Below are positions 25,600 to 33,658 of a stretch of DNA of 42,470 nt, one piece after another (within the stretch, counting starts at the first letter, position 1; each line of letters opens with the position of its first letter). Location of the stretch: the NCBI GenBank assembly GCA_947474005.1, contig CANJHI010000025.1, forward strand, positions 1-42,470, in the 5' to 3' direction. Position numbers and translations under genes: made by a program. Under the pieces are notes generated by a model, which saw only the letters and a list, made by a program, of their open reading frames with translations, searched no databases and was not told the origin of the DNA. This DNA comes from Alphaproteobacteria bacterium. GTDB lineage: Bacteria; Pseudomonadota; Alphaproteobacteria; Reyranellales; Reyranellaceae.

Positions 25600-26370
25600 T
25601 CAGTGAATGTGACTGCCGCCGTTCACGTCAATCGTCGTGCCCGTAATGTAGGCCGAAAGGTCCGACGCCAGAAACAAGCAAGCGCCTGCGATATCTCGCG
25701 GCTTGCCCGCCCGCCGCATCGGAATGGCCGAAACGATTTCCTGGAACTTCTCCTCGGTCATGCCATCAAGCATGCCGGTCTCGGTCATCGACGGGCAGAT
25801 AACGTTGGCCCTGACACCTTCGGGTCCGTACTCACGGGCAATGGATTTCGTCAGGCTGATAACGCCGCCTTTGGATGCAGCATAATGCGCCCCGCCGACA
25901 AGACCGCCGCCACGCTGGGCTGCGACCGAGGCGACGTTGACGATGTTGCCACCCTTGTTGGCGACAAAGTGCTCGACGGCGGCCTTGCCGAGATTGAAGG
26001 CGCCCTTGAGGTTCACGTCGACGACGAAGTCGTAGTCTTTCTCCGTTATTGAAAGGAAAGACTGGGACTTCACGACAGCGGCACAATTTATCAGGCAGTC
26101 GACACGCCCGAACCGCGAAGCGGCGCTTTCGAAGAGAGTCCTGCAGTCGTCGAAAGAGCCGATATCGCAGCGGACGGTGTGGAGCTCGGCTGGTTGGCCA
26201 ACCTTCTTGCCGATGGACGTCCGGATCTCGGCAGCGACCTGCTCGTTCATCGTCAGGTCGGCAACGACGACCTTGGCCGCGTGCTCGGCGAAGAGTTCCG
26301 CCGTCGCGTACCCGATGCCGCGCAATGATGCTGCCCCGGTAATGATGCAGACCTTGTCGCGCAGAAGCAT
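25600..26370 (-). CDS. Short-chain dehydrogenase/reductase
   Basis: A 256-aa classical SDR. CIITGAASLRGIGYATAELF (7-26) is the cofactor-binding TGxxxGxG region. NCAAVV stands for the NAG motif. The catalytic set is Ser in NVASVAAQ and Tyr-x3-Lys in HYAASKGG. The C-terminal FLASDLSAYITGTTIDVNGGSHIH is typical. The ATG at 26370 has a near-ideal GGAGGA 4 nt upstream, which decides against the ATGs at 26382 and 26499. It is the third gene of the gntR-VOC-SDR run and probably oxidises a secondary alcohol in an uncharacterised catabolic route. Confidence 0.9.
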   Translation of the reverse strand: MLLRDKVCIITGAASLRGIGYATAELFAEHAAKVVVADLTMNEQVAAEIRTSIGKKVGQPAELHTVRCDIGSFDDCRTLFESAASRFGRVDCLINCAAVVKSQSFLSITEKDYDFVVDVNLKGAFNLGKAAVEHFVANKGGNIVNVASVAAQRGGGLVGGAHYAASKGGVISLTKSIAREYGPEGVRANVICPSMTETGMLDGMTEEKFQEIVSAIPMRRAGKPRDIAGACLFLASDLSAYITGTTIDVNGGSHIH

Positions 26371-26417
26371 GCTTTCCTCCATCCCGGCCTTGGGCTCGGG
26401 TTCATCAGCGCGCGGCG

Positions 26418-26837
26418 TTACATATTCGGCTGATGGATCTCGACAACGTTGCCGTCGGGGTCGGTCAGGAAGACCTGGTGCCAGCCGGCAATGGCCCACT
26501 TGCCGTAATCGGCGTAGCGAATGCCCAGCTCGTCACAGCGACGCATGAAACCCCTGATGTCGTCCGTGCGGAAGCAGTAGTGGCCCTTCGCCATTGGATT
26601 GACGAACTGCTTCATCTTGAAGCCGGTATCGACGTCCCGCTCGGCCCAATGGAACTCGATCGCGCCATCGGTCAGGAAATCCACGTTGCCGCTGTAGCCG
26701 TTGCCGCTGCGCTCGGTGTTCACACGGGTGTGCTCCTCGTCACGGATCGTGCCGAGCTCAAACAGCCGCTGATAGAACTTGGTCAGTCGCGGAAGATTGT
26801 CAGTGCAGAGATTGAGGTGATGGAATTTGAACTTCAT
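26418..26837 (-). CDS. VOC-family (glyoxalase/extradiol dioxygenase superfamily) protein
   Basis: A 139-aa protein with two beta-alpha-beta-beta-beta units. FHHLNLCTDNLPRLTKFYQRLFELG (5-29) opens the fold. EFHWAERD, GHYCFRTDDI and VFLTDPDGNVVEIHQPN contain the His and Glu residues that act as metal ligands in the superfamily. GGGAGGAG precedes the ATG by about 6 nt. It lies 27 bp after gntR and 47 bp before the SDR gene. It could be an epimerase, lyase or dioxygenase; the substrate is not evident. Confidence 0.85.
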   Translation of the reverse strand: MKFKFHHLNLCTDNLPRLTKFYQRLFELGTIRDEEHTRVNTERSGNGYSGNVDFLTDGAIEFHWAERDVDTGFKMKQFVNPMAKGHYCFRTDDIRGFMRRCDELGIRYADYGKWAIAGWHQVFLTDPDGNVVEIHQPNM

Positions 26838-26864
26838 GACTGCTCCTCCCGTAGCGTGAATAGG

Positions 26865-27596
26865 CTATCGACGGCTCTGTTCCTGGGCTTGCCGCTCGAG
26901 CACATCGGCTACCTCTTGTCCGAGGCGGACCAGGTACTGCCGCGTCTCATGCTCGGCGGTCTGCCCATCTCCGGCGACGACGGCGTTAACGAGCGCCGCG
27001 CGCGCGTCCCGCACGAACTCCGGCAGATCGCGCCCGCCGAAGGTCACACGCAGGAAGAAGTCGCTACGGTCCCAATATGTCTCGCCACTGTCGGTGCTGA
27101 GCGGCGACCGGGCGAGCTTGTGCAGCATCTCGTAGCGGCGACGATTGCGTCTCCGCAGCTCCAGGAAACGCGCATCGGGATCGGCTGGAAGACCATCGTC
27201 GGCGGCCAGTGAGGCGCAAAGGGCGCGAAATTCTTCGGCTTCCTCCTCCGAGCGCCGCTCCGCGGCCCAATGGGCGATCACGCCTTCGCTGGCGCCGAAG
27301 ATTTCATAGAGATCCCTGACTTCGGCCGGCACCGGCCGCACCACGCGGCAGCCAACCTGAGGCAGGATTTCCAGGAGGCCCTCGACGGAAAGACGGCGGA
27401 TCGCATCGCCGACCGGCGCGCGACTTATCGAGAGGGCGCGACCGACCGCTTCGGACGAAATCTGGTCGCCGGGATCCAGCCCCCCGCCGAGCAACAGGCC
27501 CTTCAGATAGGCATAAGCCAGATCGTGCAGCCGGGGAGCGCCCCGCCATAGCGCTTCCGAGGCATCTGGCAGAACGACGTTGAGGGTTGTTCGCAT
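26865..27596 (-). CDS. GntR-family transcriptional regulator (FCD-type)
   Basis: A 243-aa regulator. The N-terminal winged helix (about 22-78) has DLAYAYLKGLLLGGGLDPGDQISSEAVGRALSISRAPVGDAIRRLSVEGLLEILPQVGCRVV. An all-helical FCD-like effector domain follows (about 88-230). It divides its island: VOC and SDR genes follow it on minus, and the flavoenzyme gene diverges on plus. A perfect palindrome in the intergenic gap is its likely operator, so it probably represses itself and both arms until a metabolite binds. Confidence 0.9.
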   Translation of the reverse strand: MRTTLNVVLPDASEALWRGAPRLHDLAYAYLKGLLLGGGLDPGDQISSEAVGRALSISRAPVGDAIRRLSVEGLLEILPQVGCRVVRPVPAEVRDLYEIFGASEGVIAHWAAERRSEEEAEEFRALCASLAADDGLPADPDARFLELRRRNRRRYEMLHKLARSPLSTDSGETYWDRSDFFLRVTFGGRDLPEFVRDARAALVNAVVAGDGQTAEHETRQYLVRLGQEVADVLERQAQEQSRR

Positions 27597-27608
27597 GATG
27601 CCTATACT
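27580..27608 (+). promoter_or_regulatory. Predicted promoter of the divergent flavoenzyme gene
   Basis: TTGAGG (27580-27585), a 17-bp spacer and TATACT (27603-27608) predict a plus-strand start near 27615, inside the palindrome at 27610-27623. A minus-strand counterpart for gntR, TTACTG, 17 bp, TAGTAT, ending about 7 nt before the gntR ATG, spans the same palindrome. Confidence 0.5.
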
Positions 27609-27609
27609 A

Positions 27610-27623
27610 ACATACTAGTATGT
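27610..27623. promoter_or_regulatory. 14-bp perfect palindrome, candidate GntR operator
   Basis: ACATACTAGTATGT is perfectly self-complementary and has the ATAC-N2-GTAT style seen in FadR/FCD-type GntR operators. It lies between the divergent gntR and flavoenzyme genes, covering the predicted transcription start of one and the spacer of the other. Confidence 0.65.
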
Positions 27624-27664
27624 AGACAGTAACCCAGAGTTAACCGGTCGCTGTGGAGGACGTG

Positions 27665-28816
27665 ATGTACGACCCTGCGAATGCGCAAAGCATCGTCGAG
27701 GCCCTGAAGGAAACCGAGGCCCAGTCCGAGTCTGACCGTCAGCTCAGCGCGCGCGCCGTCGACCTCCTTCATCAATCGGGCGTCACCCGGATCGTGGCAC
27801 CGGCCGCCTATGGCGGTTACGAGTTGCCGGTGCGCGCCTTGGTCGAAGCCGAGCGTACGATCGCGCACGGCAGCACGGCGGCGTCGTGGGTCCTGATGGT
27901 CTGTGCCGCCCACACCTTCATCGCCGGGCGCATGCCGCGCCGCGGACAGGACGAAATCTTCGGCGGCCATCCCGGCATGTTGATTCCCGGCGTGCCGTCG
28001 CTGCGGGGGACATGCCAGCGCACAAAGGATGGATACATCCTCAGCGGCCAGTGGCCCTACGCCAGCGGCGCCGACCATGGCGACTGGGTGCTGGTCGGCT
28101 GCAAGGGCATTCGCAACGACGCCGGCGATCCGTGCCCCTCGCTGATCGTCGTGATGCCCAAGAAGGATGCCGTCATCGTCGACACCTGGTTCACCCTCGG
28201 CATGCGCGGCACCGGCTCCAAGGACGTCGTTCTCGAAAACACGTTCATTCCGGAGCACTACGCGGTGCCCATGATCGAGGCGCAGCTCGGCACCGTGCCG
28301 GGGATCGACAGTCCGCTTTATCGACTCCCGATCCGCCCGGCCTTGGCGACCATGCTGCTGGGCACGATCGTCGGCATGGCCGAGCGGGGATTGCAGCTCT
28401 TCATCGACAAGACGCGCGGTCGCCGCGACGTCTATACCGGAGCGATGAAGGCTGACAGCGCCGGCGTGCAACGGCGCGTCGCCGAGGCGAGCGTGGAAAT
28501 TTCCTGCGCCTGGTCGCTGGCACAGCAGAACTGCGATCTGCTCGAGGAGGCAATGCTGCGCGACCCGCCCATGCCGCCGGCGAAGCGCGCACAGGCGCGC
28601 TGGAATGCGGCCTACGCCACCGAACTGTGCCGGCGTGCCTGCAACAGGCTTTTCGAAGGCGCCGGCGCCGGCGCCGCGCACGACAGTCACGTCATGCAGG
28701 TCTTTTTCCGCGACATGAACACAGCATCACATCACGCGATGCTCGATTTCGACGTGAACGTCGAGATCCAGGGCAAGAGTCTGCTGGGCGTGAAACTCGA
28801 CGACGCGTGGGTCTGA
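27665..28816 (+). CDS. Acyl-CoA dehydrogenase-fold flavin monooxygenase (HsaA/HpaB-C2-like)
   Basis: A 383-aa protein of the acyl-CoA dehydrogenase superfamily with a type-2 C-terminal domain. VTRIVAPAAYGGYELPVRALVEAERTIAHGSTAASWVLMVCAAHTF, then GVPSLRGTCQRTKDGYILSGQWPYASGADHGDWVLVG and TWFTLGMRGTGSKDVVLENTFIPEHYAV, resemble the flavin-dependent hydroxylases HsaA and HpaH more than true acyl-CoA dehydrogenases. The ATG at 27665 is chosen because GGAGG lies 5 nt upstream; the GTG at 27653 has none. It would need a flavin reductase partner, which is not in the island. Substrate unknown, probably aromatic or cyclic. Confidence 0.82.
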   Translation: MYDPANAQSIVEALKETEAQSESDRQLSARAVDLLHQSGVTRIVAPAAYGGYELPVRALVEAERTIAHGSTAASWVLMVCAAHTFIAGRMPRRGQDEIFGGHPGMLIPGVPSLRGTCQRTKDGYILSGQWPYASGADHGDWVLVGCKGIRNDAGDPCPSLIVVMPKKDAVIVDTWFTLGMRGTGSKDVVLENTFIPEHYAVPMIEAQLGTVPGIDSPLYRLPIRPALATMLLGTIVGMAERGLQLFIDKTRGRRDVYTGAMKADSAGVQRRVAEASVEISCAWSLAQQNCDLLEEAMLRDPPMPPAKRAQARWNAAYATELCRRACNRLFEGAGAGAAHDSHVMQVFFRDMNTASHHAMLDFDVNVEIQGKSLLGVKLDDAWV

Positions 28817-28964
28817 AGATTCTTCCACTTCGCTCACATGTGGAAGGCATTCATCCTGCTCAAGGCCGGATACACCGGAGCGGCGGCGCTCCAGGCCGAG
28901 CTGCAGGCCCATGGCCGCGAGAAGCTCGGGGGCTGTCGTCCTTGTGGAATCCGTGTTATTCCTC

Positions 28965-28993
28965 TTGACTATTATCCTATCCTTCCCTATATA
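28965..28993 (+). promoter_or_regulatory. Strong sigma70-type promoter upstream of the HTH gene
   Basis: TTGACT (28965-28970), a 17-bp spacer and TATATA (28988-28993) sit in an AT-rich pocket of an otherwise GC-rich region. The start would be near 29000. The leader contains TATCCTG (28992-28998) and CAGGATA (29029-29035), a 7-bp inverted pair whose right arm abuts the AGGAGG ribosome binding site, so a hairpin might modulate translation. The rest of the gap (28817-28964) holds a CTTCCAC/GTGGAAG hairpin at 28822-28846 and nothing else recognised. Confidence 0.6.
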
Positions 28994-29046
28994 TCCTGCC
29001 ATAAGATATCTCGGGCCTAAAAAGGCCTCAGGATAGGAGGGAGACC

Positions 29047-29970
29047 ACGTCATTTTACGATCAGAACCGCCCGTTCGGGGTGCGCCAAAACCCGCCGGTC
29101 GACGGCCTCAGCTGGTCCGAGGCGGCCTATTACAAGCGGATCAACGGCGATGGATTTCACCCGCCCGCGCATATGCGCGGCATGAGCCTGGCCGAGCTGG
29201 AGGCCAAGGCCCGCGAGGAAACCCGCGGGGCGCGCGAAGCCGAAGAGGCGCGGCAGAGCGCGGCGCGCATCGAGGCGGCGCCCAAGTCGATCGAGCGGGC
29301 GCTGCTGGACGGGCCGAAGGCACAGGCGTCGAAGCCGCAGCGTGGCTGGCGCCAGCGGGTGCGCTTCCTCAATCAATTCAAGCGCTGCGGCAGCTACCGT
29401 GAGGCCGCCGCCCGCATCGGCGTCGATGAAAGCACGGTGCGGCGCTGGCGCGCCAAGTTCCAGGGTTTCCGCAACCGCTGCGACGAGATCCTGGCCGAGC
29501 GTTTCAGGGAGAAAGCCGACGACCTCAAGCTGCGTGCCGGCGAGCCGCGCACGCGGCCGTATTTCTTCAAGGGCAAGCAGATCGGCGAGCAGGTGATCCA
29601 CGACGACCGCGCGCTGATGTTCCTGCTCAAGCTGGAGGATGCCCAGCGCGCCCGCGCCGAGGCACGCGAGGAGCGCCTGTTGCAGCGGGCGCACGAGATC
29701 CGGCTGAAGGAGATGGAGATCGAGGCGCGCCGCGCGGCGACGCCTGCTCCGGAAACGCCCGCTTCTGCCGCGCATCCGGAAGCACCGGTCGAAGGCGAAG
29801 AAGCGAGTGCGGCCAAAGACTTGGCCGCCATTCCGGCGGACATCGCAGCTCCCGAGGTCGCAGAGGCGGCACCCTCCCCCTGCATCCCCTCCCCTTGCGT
29901 CACCGGGGACCCGGGGCCACATTGCGAACGAACCGAAATTTCCCCCTCCGAGGACTCATGGAAACGATGA
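29047..29970 (+). CDS. Unrecognised HTH and coiled-coil protein, probable ACG start
   Basis: I do not recognise a named family. From ACG 29047 the product is 307 aa, beginning SFYDQNRPFG after the initiator. A helix-turn-helix of the homeodomain-like or terminase-small-subunit style is visible at about 105-142 (QFKRCGSYREAAARIGVD, then ESTVRRWRAKF). Charged, probably coiled-coil helices lie at about 50-80 and 180-235, then an Ala/Pro-rich tail. The frame has no ATG, GTG or TTG between the stop at 29002 and a GTG at 29080. AGGAGG sits 6 nt before the ACG, so I prefer the ACG; the GTG would give 296 aa. It overlaps the CnoX start by 13 bp. Confidence 0.7.
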   Translation, partial: TSFYDQNRPFGVRQNPPVDGLSWSEAAYYKRINGDGFHPPAHMRGMSLAELEAKAREETRGAREAEEARQSAARIEAAPKSIERALLDGPKAQASKPQRGWRQRVRFLNQFKRCGSYREAAARIGVDESTVRRWRAKFQGFRNRCDEILAERFREKADDLKLRAGEPRTRPYFFKGKQIGEQVIHDDRALMFLLKLEDAQRARAEAREERLLQRAHEIRLKEMEIEARRAATPAPETPASAAHPEAPVEGEEASAAKDLAAIPADIAAPEVAEAAPSPCIPSPCVTGDPGPHCERTEISPSEDSWKR

Positions 29971-30887
29971 TCGCGGGCGCCGCGCAGCAGCCTGTCCCCG
30001 CCGACCTGATCAAGGACAGCGACCAGACCAAGTTCGCCAAGGACGTGATCGAGGCGTCGCGCACCGTCCCGGTCATCGTCGATTTCTGGGCGCCGTGGTG
30101 CGGCCCGTGCAAGACGCTGCAGCCGATGATCGAAAAGGTCGTCACGGAGGCCAAGGGCGCGGTCAAGCTGGTCAAGATCGACATCGACAAGAACCAGATG
30201 CTGGCCCAGCAGCTGCGCATCCAGTCGATCCCGGCGGTCTATGCCTTCTTCGGTGGCAAGCCGGTCGACGGCTTCATGGGCGCCGTGCCCGAAAGCCAGG
30301 TCAAGGCCTTCGTCGACAAGCTGATCCAGGCATCCGGCGGGGCGGCGGGCGGCACCGGCGCCGAGATCGCCGAGCTGCTCGAGCATGCCAAGACGGCGGT
30401 GGCGCAGAACGACATGGACACCGCGGCGCAGATTTACAGCGAGATCCTGGGCGTCGACCCCGAGAACGTGCCGGCGCTGGCGGGCCTCGCGCGCTACCAC
30501 ATGAGCGCCGGCGACTACGAGCAGGCCACGACGCTGCTCGGCCAGGTTCCGGCCAAGGAACAGAACCACGCCGAGGTGGTGGCCGTGAAGGCAGCACTCG
30601 ATCTCGCCGAGAAGGCGAAGTCGGCCGGCCCGGTCGACGAGCTGAAAGCCAAGGCCGCCGCCGATCCCAAGGATTTCCAGTCCAGGCTCGACCTGGCACT
30701 GGCCTACTGGGCCGGCGACCGGAAGCAGGAGGCGATCGACGAGCTGCTGGCCATGATCAAGGCCGACCGCAACTGGAACGAAGCGGCCGCCCGCGCGCAG
30801 CTGCTGAAGTTCTTCGAGGCGCTGGGCTTCGGCGATCCGCTCTCGGTCGATGGCCGCAAGCGCCTGTCGACGATCCTGTTTTCCTGA
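29958..30887 (+). CDS. cnoX: Thioredoxin-TPR co-chaperone CnoX (YbbN)
   Basis: A 309-aa cytoplasmic protein. The thioredoxin domain (about 20-130) has VIVDFWAPWCGPCKTLQPMIEKV with an intact WCGPC active site; E. coli CnoX has lost the first Cys, whereas redox-active versions occur in alphaproteobacteria. TPR-like helices follow (about 145-300: EIAELLEHAKTAVAQNDMDTAAQIYSEIL and on). CnoX protects clients from aggregation and over-oxidation and hands them to GroEL or DnaK. The ATG at 29958 has GAGG 4 nt upstream; an ATG at 29967, overlapping the previous stop, is an alternative. The next gene starts 21 bp on. Confidence 0.93.
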   Translation: METMIAGAAQQPVPADLIKDSDQTKFAKDVIEASRTVPVIVDFWAPWCGPCKTLQPMIEKVVTEAKGAVKLVKIDIDKNQMLAQQLRIQSIPAVYAFFGGKPVDGFMGAVPESQVKAFVDKLIQASGGAAGGTGAEIAELLEHAKTAVAQNDMDTAAQIYSEILGVDPENVPALAGLARYHMSAGDYEQATTLLGQVPAKEQNHAEVVAVKAALDLAEKAKSAGPVDELKAKAAADPKDFQSRLDLALAYWAGDRKQEAIDELLAMIKADRNWNEAAARAQLLKFFEALGFGDPLSVDGRKRLSTILFS

Positions 30888-30908
30888 GACGCGTACGTTG
30901 ATGGGGCC

Positions 30909-31622
30909 ATGAGCGACCGCAGCCCTGCCCACAATCCCTTCGAGCCAAGCTTCGAGCAGCTGCCCGACACGCTGCCGATCTTTCCGCTGTCGGGCGTGCT
31001 GCTGCTGCCGGGCGGCAAGCTGCCGCTCAATGTCTTCGAGCCACGCTACCTCGCCATGGTGTTCGATGCGCTCGCCGGCCACCGCATGATCGGCATGGTG
31101 CAGCCGCTGCAGCCCGGCGGCTATGCCGGTGACGGCCTGCCGACCGACGACGGGCGGCCCAAGGTCCACAAGGTCGGCTGCGCGGGCCGCATCGTGAGCT
31201 TCAACGAGACCGAGGACGGCCGCCTGCTGCTGGCCTTGAGCGGCGTCTGCCGCTTCGAGATCGTGCGCGAGCTCGACCTCGCCCAGGGCGGATACCGCCG
31301 CGTCTCCACCGTGTTCTCGCCCTTCCGGGCCGATCTCGACCATGCCGACGAAGCCGTCGACCTCGACCGCGAGCGCCTGATGGCGGGGCTCGCCGCCTTC
31401 TTCCGCAGCCGCAACCTGTCGACCGATTGGGACGCGGTGAAACAGGCGGCCGACGCCAGCCTGGTCTCCTCGCTGTCGATGGTCCTGCCGTTCGGGCCGT
31501 CCGAGAAGCAGGCGCTGCTGGAGGCCGCCGACGCCACCGCGCGGGCCAAGCTGCTGGTCGCCTTCCTGGAGATGAACGCCTTCGGACCGCCGTCCGAGAC
31601 CCCGCCCGGCAAATCCAACTAG
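30909..31622 (+). CDS. LON peptidase substrate-binding-domain protein
   Basis: A 237-aa protein consisting of the Lon N-terminal (PUA-like) domain without ATPase or protease parts. [34 protein letters not shown] (18-51) and [28 protein letters not shown] are typical. Stand-alone members are widespread in alphaproteobacteria, commonly beside a thioredoxin gene as here, and may help protein quality control; the exact role is not known. GGGG precedes the ATG. The Trm112-like gene follows after 19 bp. Confidence 0.92.
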   Translation: MSDRSPAHNPFEPSFEQLPDTLPIFPLSGVLLLPGGKLPLNVFEPRYLAMVFDALAGHRMIGMVQPLQPGGYAGDGLPTDDGRPKVHKVGCAGRIVSFNETEDGRLLLALSGVCRFEIVRELDLAQGGYRRVSTVFSPFRADLDHADEAVDLDRERLMAGLAAFFRSRNLSTDWDAVKQAADASLVSSLSMVLPFGPSEKQALLEAADATARAKLLVAFLEMNAFGPPSETPPGKSN

Positions 31623-31641
31623 TCCATGGTATGATCCAGCC

Positions 31642-31860
31642 ATGACGAATGAACCCGCCGAGCCCGCCGCCCCCCGCCGCGCTGGCGTCGACCCCAAGCT
31701 GCTGGAAATCCTGGTCTGTCCGGCGACGCACGGCCCGCTCGAATACGACGCCGCGGCTGGCGAGCTGATCAGCCGTAAGGCCGGCCTCGCCTACCCGATC
31801 CGCGACGGCATTCCGATCATGCTGGTGAGCGAAGCCCGCCAGCTCCGGGACATGCCATGA
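31642..31860 (+). CDS. Trm112-family small protein
   Basis: A 72-aa protein with [51 protein letters not shown], the Trm112/YcaR core. In this member only the first Cys (VCPATHG) of the zinc knuckle is present; many bacterial versions have lost the metal site. Trm112 proteins stabilise methyltransferases in eukaryotes and archaea; the bacterial role is unclear. It overlaps the DUF971 gene by 4 bp (ATGA). Confidence 0.9.
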   Translation: MTNEPAEPAAPRRAGVDPKLLEILVCPATHGPLEYDAAAGELISRKAGLAYPIRDGIPIMLVSEARQLRDMP

Positions 31861-32273
31861 CCGCCACCGACAACTTCATCAAATCGGTACCCGACGAGGG
31901 CAGCTACGAATCGACGTCGGCGCCGTGGCCGGCCGAGCTGCGCGTCTTCAAGGAAGAAGGCCGGCTCGAAATCGATTTCTCCGACGGCTATCGCTGTTCC
32001 TTGCCCGCCGAGTATCTGCGCGTCGAAAGCCCGTCGGCCGAGGTGCAGGGCCATGGACCCAGCCAGAAGAAGATCGTCGCCGGTCGGCGTCACGTGAAGA
32101 TCGCCGAGGTCGAGCCGGTCGGCCACTACGCCATCCGCATCGTGTTCGACGACCGGCACGATTCCGGGATTTTCAGCTGGGCCTACCTGCGCGAACTCGC
32201 CGACACCCAGGCCGAGCGCTGGGCCACCTACCAGGCCGCGCTGCAGTCTCGTGGCCTCAGCCGCGACACCTAG
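31857..32273 (+). CDS. DUF971 protein (gamma-butyrobetaine hydroxylase N-terminal-like)
   Basis: A 138-aa protein with the DUF971 pattern: [43 protein letters not shown] (25-67), then [38 protein letters not shown]. In eukaryotic gamma-butyrobetaine hydroxylase this fold is the zinc-binding N-terminal domain; stand-alone bacterial versions are often found with Fe-S or Trm112-type genes. Function unproven. The start is fixed by the ATGA overlap with the Trm112-like gene; a monooxygenase gene follows after 6 bp. Confidence 0.9.
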   Translation: MTATDNFIKSVPDEGSYESTSAPWPAELRVFKEEGRLEIDFSDGYRCSLPAEYLRVESPSAEVQGHGPSQKKIVAGRRHVKIAEVEPVGHYAIRIVFDDRHDSGIFSWAYLRELADTQAERWATYQAALQSRGLSRDT

Positions 32274-32279
32274 CACGCG

Positions 32280-33530
32280 ATGAAGATCGTCATTGCTGGC
32301 GCCGGCATCGGCGGGCTCGTCGCGGCGATGTGCCTTCATCGCGCCGGCTTCGACGTAAAAGTGTTCGAGGCGGTGGGCGAACTGAAGCCTCTGGGCGTCG
32401 GCATCAACATCCAGGCCGGCGCCGTTCGCATCCTCTGCGGTCTCGGTCTCGAACCCGCCCTGGCCGCCACCGCCATCGAGACGCGCGAGCTGCGCTACGC
32501 CAACCGCCATGGCCAGACGATCTGGGCCGATCCGCGCGGCCGTCACGCCGGCCTGCCGTGGCCGCAGTTCTCGATCCATCGCGGCGAGCTGCAGATGATC
32601 CTGTTTCGCGCCGCCCAAGAGATGCTGGGCGCCGGCCGGATCAAGTTCGGCCGCCGCATCGCGCGCTTCGCGCAGCATCACGGCAAGGTCTCCGCGCAGT
32701 TCGTCGACCGCGACGGCATGCCTGTCGAGAACATCGAAGCCGACATCCTGATCGGCGCCGACGGCATCCACTCCGCCGTGCGGGCACAGTTCTATCCCGA
32801 CGAGGGCCCGCCCAAGTGGCAAGGCATCCTGATGTGGCGCGGTGTCACCGTGGGCAAACCCTACCTCGGCGGCGCCACCATGGTGCAGGCGGGCCACCAC
32901 ACGCAGAAGTTCGTCTGCTATCCGATCAGCCGCGCCCATGCCGAGCGCGGCGAGGCGCTGATCAACTGGATCTGCGACCTGCATGTGAGCGACGGCGCGC
33001 TGCCCTCGCGCGAGGACTGGAACAAGCCCGGCAATCTCGCCGACTTCCTGCCGCGCTTCGAGGGCTGGAAGTTCGGCTGGCTCGACGTGCCCGAGGTCAT
33101 CCGCTCGGCCCACACGATCCTGGAATTTCCGATGATCGATCGTGATCCGCTGCCGCGCTGGTCGCATGGCCGGGTGACGCTGCTGGGCGACGCCGCCCAT
33201 CCGATGTACCCGATCGGCTCGAACGGTGCCTCGCAGGCGATCCTCGACGGCGAGGCGATCACCCAGGAACTTTTGGCGGGCGGCGACCCTGAAGCGGCGC
33301 TGGAACGCTACGAGCAGCGTCGCCTGCCGCCGACCGCACGCATCGTCGACAGCAACCGGCGCAAGGGCATCGACGTCATGCTCGACATCGTCGAGCAGCG
33401 AGCACCGCAGGGATTTTCAAATCTGGAGAGCGTGCTGCCGGCCGACGAACTCGAGAAGATCGTCGGCGACTACAAGAGACTGGTCGCCCAGGATCGCGAG
33501 ACGCTCCTGAAGCTGGCGAATGCCCAATAA
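32280..33530 (+). CDS. FAD-dependent monooxygenase (PhzS / salicylate hydroxylase-like)
   Basis: A 416-aa class A flavoprotein hydroxylase. IVIAGAGIGGLVAAMCLHRAGFDVKVFEA (3-31) binds FAD. ILIGADGIHSAVR (157-169) is the DG motif for FAD and NAD(P)H. TLLGDAAHPMYPIGSNGASQAILDGEAI (about 300-327) is the GD motif. The GVGINIQAGAVRILCGLGL segment resembles the PhzS-type flavin-dependent oxidoreductases. It probably hydroxylates an aromatic compound; the substrate is unknown. It starts 6 bp after DUF971 and ends the run that begins with the HTH gene. Confidence 0.9.
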   Translation: MKIVIAGAGIGGLVAAMCLHRAGFDVKVFEAVGELKPLGVGINIQAGAVRILCGLGLEPALAATAIETRELRYANRHGQTIWADPRGRHAGLPWPQFSIHRGELQMILFRAAQEMLGAGRIKFGRRIARFAQHHGKVSAQFVDRDGMPVENIEADILIGADGIHSAVRAQFYPDEGPPKWQGILMWRGVTVGKPYLGGATMVQAGHHTQKFVCYPISRAHAERGEALINWICDLHVSDGALPSREDWNKPGNLADFLPRFEGWKFGWLDVPEVIRSAHTILEFPMIDRDPLPRWSHGRVTLLGDAAHPMYPIGSNGASQAILDGEAITQELLAGGDPEAALERYEQRRLPPTARIVDSNRRKGIDVMLDIVEQRAPQGFSNLESVLPADELEKIVGDYKRLVAQDRETLLKLANAQ

Positions 33531-33534
33531 AAAA

Positions 33535-33598
33535 CCGGCCCTTTGGGGGACCGGCTGTGGTGGCGGTTTAAACCGGCCATCACATCGCCGGCCACCAC
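33535..33598. other. Structured intergenic region, possible terminator
   Basis: After the monooxygenase stop come CCGGCCC/GGG..CCGG (33535-33554, imperfect) and then an 8-bp perfect inverted repeat, GTGGTGGC (33557-33564) and GCCACCAC (33591-33598). It encloses the 10-bp palindrome GGTTTAAACC (33565-33574) and a CCGGCC/GCCGGC pair. No T-run follows, so it is not a classical intrinsic terminator, but it lies exactly between the DUF971/monooxygenase operon and murJ. Confidence 0.4.
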
Positions 33599-33658
33599 CG
33601 AGAGAGAATATGCCTGCGCGCCGTGACAGAATTATGGCGGTAATTACGTGAAAAGCTC

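Noticed and set aside
24263-25606. 447-codon open frame on plus overlapping arsC and acr3
   Set aside because: Frame-shifted shadow of acr3; Arg-rich and without membrane helices.
28838-29020. 60-codon ORF between the flavoenzyme and HTH genes
   Set aside because: The first 30 codons look faintly coding, but it has no ribosome binding site, reads across the strong promoter at 28965-28993 and matches no family I know. It could be a remnant.
29394-31697. 767-codon open frame on minus
   Set aside because: Antisense to the HTH, cnoX and LON-domain genes, all of which have recognisable features on the plus strand.
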